A stretch of DNA of 64,000 nucleotides from Lewinellaceae bacterium (lineage in GTDB: Bacteria; Bacteroidota; Bacteroidia; Chitinophagales; Saprospiraceae): positions 248,001 to 312,000 of the forward strand of contig JADJRC010000001.1 of the NCBI GenBank assembly GCA_016712415.1, written 5' to 3'. How positions within the stretch are numbered: the stretch's first letter is position 1; every line of letters begins with the position of its first letter. The position numbers were made by a program, and so were the translations under genes. Under the pieces are notes generated by a model. The model was not told where the DNA came from. It was given only the letters and a program-made list of their open reading frames with translations, and did no database searches. Of this stretch, positions 58,161 to 64,000 are shown piece after piece.

Positions 58161-58360
58161 TAAATCGAAAGCAAATATAGGTAGGATTCCGAACTAAAAA
58201 AATTTACGATAATATTTTTACCTTCGAGCGGGTGGAAAATATTTGCAAGAAAAGAATCAGGAAGTCGGTTGGGCATCGAAGACAAACGAACTTCGTGCAG
58301 AGGAAAGGATGAGATATGTCGAACGAAACAGTCGCCAGCCTTCTGATAAATATAATAAAA

Positions 58361-58454
58361 GCCGCTAACAATGCACTCAACGCCAACCGCCGCCAAAGCC
58401 CAACCCGCAAAGCCAACGCAGGCGGCGGTATGCGTAGATGCAACCGTTCTCGAC
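58361..58454. repeat. attC-like nested inverted repeat, copy 2
   Basis: GCCGCTAACAATGCACTC at 58361-58378 matches the left arm of copy 1 at 56267 with two changes. The inner stem CCGCCGCC (58387-58394) / GGCGGCGG (58421-58428) is perfect, and the loop shares CCGCAAAGCCAACGCAGG with copy 1. The right arm (GATGCAACCGTTCTCGAC) is decayed. Confidence 0.55.
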
Positions 58455-58532
58455 AATAAAAAAAAGTAACTGGTTAGCAAGAATTTCCCGTATTAGAACG
58501 GAATCAAGAAAAGTTTAACTTTACATCTCTAA

Positions 58533-58837
58533 ATGGGCCTACCGCAAGACATAGAAGGTTGCCATCAGATGATTAAAGATTTGGTGGTTTCAATGGAGCG
58601 CTTGATGCTTCGGGTGAAAGAATTGGAGTCACAGATCAATCAGAACAGCCGCAACTCAAGTCGTCCACCATCATCAGATATGTATCGTAAGGGTCCGGCA
58701 TTTCCACGTTCCAAAGGAGGAAAGGTCGGAGGTAAAAAGGGGCATGATGGCGGTACTCTGAAGATGGTAGGTCATGCGGATCATATTATTGAACACAAGC
58801 ATACTGTTTGTAGCCATTGTGGCAAAGTTCATTTACG
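58533..58837 (+). pseudogene. Truncated IS66-family transposase N-terminus
   Basis: The frame opens with a coiled region (MIKDLVVSMERLMLRVKELE) and the IS66 TnpC signature SQINQNSRNSSRPPSSD, then a zinc-knuckle start (HTVCSHCGKVH). After that, similarity ends abruptly and the rest of the transposase (about 400 residues) is missing. The break abuts the AAA ATPase gene. It is an insertion remnant. Confidence 0.78.
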
Positions 58838-58873
58838 CCCCTTCGGGGTGAGATTTGACAACTTTAAAAATTT

Positions 58874-60028
58874 TCAAATCTTCCCGGCTTCGCGCCATGG
58901 AATTACCTGAAGGCCGCTGCTTCTGATTTGGGTTTCGTCACCACCATAGACTATAGTACCGCCCGATTGTTCGCTTAATTTTTCCCAATAGCGCAAGCCT
59001 TTAAAAAAAGTATCAGAGATGGTTTGGCTGGATTTTATTTCCACTGCCTTTTGTAGAATTCCCTTATCTACAATTACGTCCACTTCATTTCCTGTGCTGT
59101 CGCGCCAATGAAAAAGGTTGGAGCGTTCACCCCGGTTGAGCCGTGCTTTGAGCATTTCAACAACCATCAGGTTTTCAAAAAGCGCTCCCCGGAATGGGTG
59201 CAAGCGCAAGTCTTCTGGCCGGCGGATACCAAGCGAGTAACAAGCCAAGCCCGTGTCGTAAAAGTAGAGTTTGGGTGATTTTACGATCCGTTTGTTGAAA
59301 TTCTGAAACCAAGGCGGCAAAAGAAACACGATATAACTAGCCTGTAAGATGCCCAACCAAGCCTCCACCGTTTTATCGGACACCCCTGCTTCGAGCGCGA
59401 TATTTTGCCGATTGAGCAATTGGCCAACGCGACCTGCGCAGAGGGCAATTGTTTTTTCGAAGGCAGCAAGATTTTCGAGGTTGCGGATAGTCCGCACATC
59501 CCGCTCAACATAAGTGCGGAGGTAAGCAGGAAACCAATTGGCAGCAGGAACACCCTCCGCCCAAAGGGCCGGATACCCACCCTGAAAAATGCAGGTGTCA
59601 ACATCGTCCAATGCCTTATCCAGGGGCTTCAACTCGGCCAGCGACAAAGGCAGCAAATCCAAATATGCCACGCGACCCGCCAGTGATTGGGTCAGGCTTT
59701 GTACCAACAAAAAATTGTTGGAACCTGTGAGCACGAACTTACCCCGGCGCGGATCTTCATCCAGAATTTGTTGGAGGTAGGACAGTATTTCAGGAGTCCT
59801 TTGGATTTCGTCAAGAATCGCTCCGTTAGGGAATTGCTGTAGAAAACCTCTGGGATCCTCCAAAGCAAAGCGGCGAGCATCAGGATTTTCGAGCGAGACA
59901 TAGGGCTTTTCAGGAAAGGCAGCACGAGAAAGCGTGGTTTTCCCACTTTGCCGAGGCCCTAAAATGGCTACGGATTTGAACTGCTGAGCCAGTTCTTGTA
60001 CTTTTTCAAAAGATTGTCGTGCGATCAT
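58874..60028 (-). CDS. AAA_14/DUF4143 ATP-binding protein
   Basis: The 384-residue protein has Walker A GPRQSGKTT (residues about 24-32), Walker B GAILDEIQ, and the sensor TGSNNFLLVQSLTQSLAGRV typical of AAA_14. The C-terminal half (LNRQNIALEAGVSDKTVEAWLGILQ; GALFENLMVVEMLKARLNRG; NEVDVIVD) is DUF4143 with a nuclease-like fold. These proteins are common in mobile regions; their function is unclear. It ends at a hairpin (58851-58880). Confidence 0.88.
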   Translation of the reverse strand: MIARQSFEKVQELAQQFKSVAILGPRQSGKTTLSRAAFPEKPYVSLENPDARRFALEDPRGFLQQFPNGAILDEIQRTPEILSYLQQILDEDPRRGKFVLTGSNNFLLVQSLTQSLAGRVAYLDLLPLSLAELKPLDKALDDVDTCIFQGGYPALWAEGVPAANWFPAYLRTYVERDVRTIRNLENLAAFEKTIALCAGRVGQLLNRQNIALEAGVSDKTVEAWLGILQASYIVFLLPPWFQNFNKRIVKSPKLYFYDTGLACYSLGIRRPEDLRLHPFRGALFENLMVVEMLKARLNRGERSNLFHWRDSTGNEVDVIVDKGILQKAVEIKSSQTISDTFFKGLRYWEKLSEQSGGTIVYGGDETQIRSSGLQVIPWREAGKI

Positions 60029-60072
60029 ATCTTTGCAAATCTGAATTGTGAATTCGGATTTGCAAAGATATG
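60026..60072 (-). promoter_or_regulatory. 16-bp inverted repeat spanning promoter box and start codon of the AAA gene
   Basis: CATATCTTTGCAAATC at 60026-60041 is exactly complementary to GATTTGCAAAGATATG at 60057-60072, with 15 nt between. The distal arm contains a reverse-strand TATCTTTG (-7-like) and the proximal arm includes the ATG at 60028, so a transcript starting within the repeat could hide the start codon (inference). Confidence 0.55.
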
Positions 60073-60241
60073 GGATTTGAATTCAAGATTGCTTGTCCTA
60101 CCCCCCTTAAGCCGCTACCATTTTAAAGTAGAGATTCTGGTTTTGGGATTCGAAGGCATGCGGGGTTAGGTAATTGAGGGAAGAATGGGGTCTGTCAAAA
60201 TTCCGCCTCGTCAGGTCTTCTGCCCCTTCCTGCTTCGCCCA

Positions 60242-60292
60242 GGCGCAACGCCGCAGCAGTGTCTCCGACCTGCTGCCAACATACGACGCGAT
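60242..60292 (+). repeat. REP-like sequence, left copy
   Basis: The left REP contains GCAGCAG ... CTGCTGC as its own hairpin, and the first 38 bases of this copy are the exact reverse complement of the right copy at 60787-60837. Confidence 0.75.
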
Positions 60293-60320
60293 CCTCCATT
60301 ATATTTTCAACAAAAACGAC

Positions 60321-60772
60321 ATGAAACCGCTACCTACCGAAGGATACACTGGCCTGTACTTCACCACAGCGACGATCAAAGGCTGGAAGCACCTGTTGAA
60401 ACCGGACAAGTATAAAACGATCGTGACAGATGCTATGACTTTTCTGGCGGAACGGCAAGAAGTTTGGTTTTATGCATTCGTGATCATGCCCAACCATATC
60501 CACTGGATATGGCAGTTGCAGGGGGAAACGATCCTGTCTTCCGTACAACAACGTATGTTGAAATATGTGGCCGGGCAGATCAGGATTGATCTTCAAATGC
60601 ACCATCCATTAGTATTGGGCAGAAAATGGAATACATCCATCTGAACCCGACACAGGAAAAATGGCGACTGGCGGCCAAGGCAGAGGAGTATGTATATTCG
60701 TCGGCTTCTTTGTATGTTTTTGGAGACCGGCGCTGGTCTTTTCTGCGACACTTTTGGTATGATATGGACTGA
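60321..60772 (+). pseudogene. REP-associated tyrosine transposase (RAYT) remnant
   Basis: From ATG 60321 the frame reads GLYFTTATIKGWKHLL and carries the HUH motif in FVIMPNHIHWIWQL. It stops at 60644, and the end of the gene (EYIHLNPTQEKWRLAAKAEE, VYSSASLYV) continues in another frame to 60772. The tyrosine region between is shortened by roughly 30 residues, so a deletion plus shift has killed it. REP copies flank it on both sides in opposite orientation. Confidence 0.8.
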
Positions 60773-60786
60773 AGTGATGGACCTGG

Positions 60787-60837
60787 GATCGTGCTGTACG
60801 TTGGCAGCAGGTCGGAGACACTGCTGCGGCGTTGCGC
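60787..60837 (-). repeat. REP-like sequence, right copy (inverted)
   Basis: Inverted copy of the sequence at 60242-60292, with only a few differences at its inner end. Outside it, CGGAAGAACYGACGGGGC-type short repeats follow at about 60855-60895. Together with the left copy it brackets the RAYT gene. Confidence 0.75.
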
Positions 60838-61053
60838 TTTGGCTAAGCGGGAAGGGGCGGAAGAACCGACGGGGCGGAAGAACTGACGGGGCGAAAATGT
60901 GTGGCGGTAGTTTTTTTCATGGGTGTGCCGCTCGGCGCCACGCATCAATCGTCGTCGTTCCCTGTTTTTTCCTGGCCGGACGGGCCCATGTGCAAAAGTT
61001 TTGTAGGATCACGAAATAAATTGGCTTTGCGGCTTTAATACCGCGCTTATATC

Positions 61054-61557
61054 TCACCCTGCCCACCCCTCCCGATCCAAACTCCGATAATGTATCGCCT
61101 CCGCCAAATCCTCGATCCTTATATCTGTACTGCCGGCTAAGTCCGCCGCCGTACGCGCCACTTTCAGGATGCGGTCGAAGGCGCGGGCCGAAAGTTGCAG
61201 CCGCTCCATCGCCGTTTTCAGCAGTGTCAGACCCGTGTCGTCGAGTTGGCACACTTCGCGCACCATGCGGCTCGGCATCTGGGCATTGGAATACACGTCC
61301 TTCAAATCTTTAAATCGCTCCGCCTGCACCTCGCGGGCGCGCAACACCCGCTCGCGGATATCGGTACTGGTGACTTTTGGCCGCTCGGCGTTGGTGAGTT
61401 CCTCGATCTTTACCGGCGTCACCTCCACGTGCAGGTCAATGCGGTCGAGCAACGGACCGGAAATCTTTGACAGATAGCGCTTTACAACGCCGGGGCCGCA
61501 CACGCAATCCTTCTCCGGGTGGTTGTAATAGCCACAGGGGCAGGGTTGCGTTGCATA
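61054..61557 (-). pseudogene. Beheaded comM/YifB Mg-chelatase-like AAA protein
   Basis: Only the C-terminal ~165 residues remain: QPCPCGYYNHPEKDCVCGPG (the cysteine-bearing loop), then KISGPLLDRIDLHVEVTPV, RAREVQAERF, LQLSARAFDRILKVARTAADLAGS and AIHYRSLDREGW. The two N-terminal thirds, including Walker A, are absent, and the sequence before QPCPCG is unrelated. The break sits directly against the XRE gene start, pointing to an insertion or rearrangement. Confidence 0.8.
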
Positions 61558-61571
61558 GTTGTCAAATTCAA

Positions 61572-62024
61572 TTGAAGGGCATAAAACCCTCAAATCCGGC
61601 ATATCCAACCGATTTGAATACCTTGGGTAATCACCTTCGTAAGGTGCGCCTTAATCGTGGGTTGTCTCAACTCGAAGTGGCAAGGTTACTCCATGTAACT
61701 CCGGACACAGTAACTGGCTGGGAATTGAATCGACACGAGCCTCCTGCTAGGTTAGCCAAAGATATCATTGCCTTCCTAGGCTATTGCCCTGCAAAGGGCA
61801 ATAGCCTAGGCAAAGAACTCTACTATGCCAGACTTATTACCGGAAAAACTCAAAGAGAAGTAGCCGATATGATTAGCTGTGATGAATCAAACTTGAGGCG
61901 TATTGAGTTGGATCAGAGAAAACCGAAGCCTCAAACACTTGAAAAAATTAAAGAATACATCAAGGTGGCTTTTTCTGTTCCGTCTGTAAATCTCATCGGT
62001 AAGGTATCGCTGTATAGGCAGTAA
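61572..62024 (+). CDS. XRE-family helix-turn-helix protein, likely two HTH domains
   Basis: An in-frame TTG at 61572 precedes KGIKPSNPAYPTDLNTLGNH, after which LRKVRLNRGLSQLEVARLL and TVTGWELNRHEPPARL form one XRE domain (about 20-60). YYARLITGKTQREVADMI and NLRRIELDQRKPKPQTLEKI form a second. The frame runs further upstream through the comM breakpoint, so the true start is uncertain. It is probably a DNA-binding regulator; the gene may itself be truncated at the 5' end by the rearrangement. Confidence 0.65.
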   Translation: MKGIKPSNPAYPTDLNTLGNHLRKVRLNRGLSQLEVARLLHVTPDTVTGWELNRHEPPARLAKDIIAFLGYCPAKGNSLGKELYYARLITGKTQREVADMISCDESNLRRIELDQRKPKPQTLEKIKEYIKVAFSVPSVNLIGKVSLYRQ

Positions 62025-62131
62025 TCTCCTTCTCCTTTTCCATTTAAATTGAGGAAGATAGCTTCAAAAAACTCTGGTTTTTGATACTTTTTTGGCAGTG
62101 CATCAGAAGTGTTGAATATGTAATTTTACGC

Positions 62132-62395
62132 ATGGTTTACGAAACGATAAAATGCCCACTGTGCAGCGAATCAGAGCCAGTCAAACGGTACGACAGGGCA
62201 AAAAACGGCACACAACGTTACCGCTGTTACGCCTGCAAAAAGAGTTTTCTGACTGCCTACACCTACGAAGGCCACAAACCGGAGGTCAAACGCCTGATCA
62301 GCCAAATGGCCATGAATGGCAGTGGGGTTCGGGATACAGCGCGGACGCTTCGGACCAGCCAAAACACGGTGATGAGTCATTTTAAAAAAAAGTAA
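62132..62395 (+). CDS. insA: IS1 InsA protein
   Basis: The 87-residue protein from ATG 62132 has the InsA zinc finger (CPLCSESEPVKRYDRAKNGTQRYRCYAC pattern with two Cys pairs), a helix-turn-helix-like stretch (GVRDTARTLRTSQNTVMSH), and ends in an A-run (62384-62391) typical of the IS1 frameshift site. It binds the element ends and regulates transposition. Confidence 0.82.
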   Translation: MVYETIKCPLCSESEPVKRYDRAKNGTQRYRCYACKKSFLTAYTYEGHKPEVKRLISQMAMNGSGVRDTARTLRTSQNTVMSHFKKK

Positions 62396-62399
62396 GCGA

Positions 62400-62855
62400 G
62401 TGATTTGGGTCAATCCAAGCTACGCCTTTGAGCGAAGGACTGAACTAATCCTGAAAGCCGAAGAAATGTGGTCTTTTGTAGGCAAGAAAAAGAATCAAGT
62501 CTGGCTTTGGTGGGTAGAGGAGGCCTTGAGCGGCGAGGTCATCGCTTTCACTTTCGGACGACGCACACACGCCACGTTTCGACACCTGAAAAAACTGCTG
62601 ACCAACGCCGGCATCGCACCCGACGAGTGGTTGACCGACCAATGGGGCGCTTATCAGGACGGCCTGACCCACGAAAAACGCACCGAGGACAAGGTCGAAC
62701 TCCAATCCCTCGAACGCAAACACCTCACACTCCGAACTCGAATCAAACGACTGACACGCAAAACCATCTGCTTCTCAAAATCCTTCGCCATTCATTGCAC
62801 TATAATCGGTTTGTTCATCAACGCTTATTTCTTTGGCAATAATCAACGCCTTTGA
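62400..62855 (+). CDS. insB: IS1 transposase, InsB part
   Basis: This frame encodes the catalytic part of the IS1 transposase: LWWVEEALSGEVIAFTFGRR, WLTDQWGAY (second Asp region), then SLERKHLTLRTRIKRLTRKT and SKSFAIHCTIIGLFIN. It is normally made as a -1 frameshift fusion from InsA. Here the frames are offset by +1 (or -2) across the eight As at 62384-62391; nine As would restore the canonical -1 slip. The annotated start is the GTG at 62400, although translation probably enters by frameshifting. Confidence 0.8.
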   Translation: MIWVNPSYAFERRTELILKAEEMWSFVGKKKNQVWLWWVEEALSGEVIAFTFGRRTHATFRHLKKLLTNAGIAPDEWLTDQWGAYQDGLTHEKRTEDKVELQSLERKHLTLRTRIKRLTRKTICFSKSFAIHCTIIGLFINAYFFGNNQRL

Positions 62856-62902
62856 CGCACTCCCGAAGATGTAAATAATGAAGCAGGGCCAGATTGTCAG
62901 GC

Positions 62903-64000
62903 TTATTGCCTGATAAATGTCATTATCGTAAATTTTGTATCTTGATCACATATATAAATAAAGTATATGCCGCTACCAGCCAAGCAGGGAATTTCAATAT
63001 CTGTTACACCTATTCCGGATGAAAAGACACCGTCACCAAGGATGTGACCTGATGAATTGTATAACAAGTATTTGAAATCGCGAGGTTGCGTACTGGTAAC
63101 AATAAGGGTAACGCCCCTGTTGTGCGATGAAGACAAACTGGTTGAAATCCTGGCATCCCAAATTGAGGCAAACAACTCGCTTATGGCACTTGTCGACTTT
63201 ACTTCAACTGAGATTATGGTATCACAACCATTTGAATCTGTGATAGAAAGTTGGTAAAATCCGGATTGCAAACTGTCTAACTGAAAAGTGTCGTTGTCTC
63301 CTGTGCTCCACTGAATAGAATAAGGAGGAGTACCACCTTTAATGTCTTGAATTGATACGCTGCCGTCAGAGCTCGTACTGCCGGAAGCATCCGTGATGAT
63401 TGTGCTGACCTGAAAGGGATCCGGGCTTATGATGAGCACACTTGATATACTAGAGCAACCATCGGTATCTGTAATTACTAAGGCGTAATTACCTGCAGAA
63501 AGCTGATCGATCATTGGACTTTGCAACCCTGTATTCCACTGATAGGAATATGGACTGTATCCACCAAATGCCGTTGCAAATGCAACACCGTCCTGCTCCC
63601 CGAAGCAGGAGATGTTATTTGCCTGGATGTTTCCGGAAAACGCTCCGGTCTCATATGCACCAATATCGGGTAAACCATCAATTATGCGTGGGCTGCCGGA
63701 TAAATCGGTCAGGAGGCCAAATCTTGCCACCCAACTGCTATCTCCGTGATTGAGTGCCGGAGAACAACCTTTGAGACGGTAATCGCCGTTTAATGTATCA
63801 CGAAACAAGGGGTCAAGATTGAAAAGATTGTTTTCTCCGCAAGTCAGTGACGCATACTGCATGTTTAGTCCTTCCTCCAATGCCGCACAATCTTCCACGT
63901 CGATCAATGAATGGTCGATATATATATTCCCAAATATAGATGCCATCCAATCTCCAAGTTGCCCGGCCTTGTTTCTGACAAAAACACAGTTGACAATAGT
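62903..64000 (-). CDS. T9SS type A protein with choice-of-anchor beta-helix end and SprB-like repeats (N-terminus outside window)
   Basis: The reverse frame is open from the window edge (TIVNCVFVRNKAGQLGDW) to the stop at 62903, 365 codons. The first part ends in LKGCSPALNHGDSS, then LPDIGAYETG, the end of the right-handed beta-helix seen in choice-of-anchor Q proteins. Two SprB-like repeats follow (CFGEQDGVAFATAFGGYSPY; GGTPPYSIQWSTGDND), then a type A sorting-like tail (RDFKYLLYNSSGHILGDGVF ... AGSGIYFIYICDQ). It is probably a secreted or surface protein; the IS1 element sits just beyond its 3' end. Confidence 0.8.
   Translation of the reverse strand, partial: TIVNCVFVRNKAGQLGDWMASIFGNIYIDHSLIDVEDCAALEEGLNMQYASLTCGENNLFNLDPLFRDTLNGDYRLKGCSPALNHGDSSWVARFGLLTDLSGSPRIIDGLPDIGAYETGAFSGNIQANNISCFGEQDGVAFATAFGGYSPYSYQWNTGLQSPMIDQLSAGNYALVITDTDGCSSISSVLIISPDPFQVSTIITDASGSTSSDGSVSIQDIKGGTPPYSIQWSTGDNDTFQLDSLQSGFYQLSITDSNGCDTIISVEVKSTSAISELFASIWDARISTSLSSSHNRGVTLIVTSTQPRDFKYLLYNSSGHILGDGVFSSGIGVTDIEIPCLAGSGIYFIYICDQDTKFTIMTFIRQ

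Larger units (their letters stand above)
62094..62864 (+). mobile_element. IS1-family insertion sequence
   Basis: Terminal inverted repeats GGCAGTGCATCAGAAG (62094-62109) and its partner CCTTTGACGCACTCCC (62849-62864) match at 13 of 16 positions. The 771-bp length is that of a typical IS1 element. It holds insA and insB frames. No clear target duplication is seen. Confidence 0.82.

Noticed and set aside
1..64000. tRNA or rRNA genes
   Set aside because: No T-loop-like GGTTCRANYCC with matching stems or rRNA-like conserved stretches was noticed; a tRNAscan or Infernal run would be decisive.

Overview
The window comes from a chromosome of a Bacteroidota bacterium, most likely in or near the Saprospiria (placement inferred from gene content only). 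Indicators are type IX secretion (T9SS) C-terminal sorting domains of types A and B, SprB-like repeats, a PorE-like OmpA lipoprotein, DUF4175, DUF2480, GWxTD and DUF2279 families, carboxynorspermidine decarboxylase, and TAnnTTTG-type promoter elements with few Shine-Dalgarno sites. I saw no rRNA, tRNA or CRISPR array.

Layout. 1-20 kb: a PlsC-type acyltransferase (cut by the window edge), a type B sorted adhesin, pssA, purS, rsmI, a large DUF4175 membrane/coiled-coil protein, an amidohydrolase-like protein, an M28 peptidase, a double GNAT, rpiB, a secreted subtilase, an ACMSD-type decarboxylase, a solitary DNA methyltransferase and an MscS channel. 20-26 kb: a secreted S15 hydrolase, then a striking protein in which a type-I periplasmic-binding domain is joined to a complete pentameric ligand-gated ion channel, then a GWxTD protein. 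26-39 kb: mostly housekeeping genes (POT transporter, nspC, yidC, scpB, PhoD-like phosphatase, PorE-like protein, di-heme peroxidase). 39-49 kb: secreted proteins, a sulfatase, DUF4256 and degraded small genes. 49-58 kb: a stress/efflux cluster (membrane protein, dps, TetR, cupin lipoprotein, TolC-like protein, adaptor, RND pump) carrying two copies of one palindromic operator, followed by a MarR / DUF2024 / protoglobin operon bounded by two related inverted-repeat elements. 58.5-62.9 kb: a mobile-element zone with an IS66 fragment, an AAA ATPase, a decayed RAYT flanked by inverted REP copies, a beheaded comM, an XRE regulator and an almost intact IS1-family element. The last kilobase is the 3' end of another T9SS protein.

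Two themes cut across the window. First, several genes are broken by single-base deletions, mostly in homopolymers (near 20715, 20770, 39769, 42898, 45773, 54869; probably 57403 and 62384). Restoring one base at each site rebuilds full-length family members, so I treat most as sequencing undercalls rather than real mutations. Second, intergenic DNA is rich in short tandem repeats of 7 or 13 bp (4.07, 6.06-6.39, 18.5 and 29.8 kb) and in dispersed palindromes.
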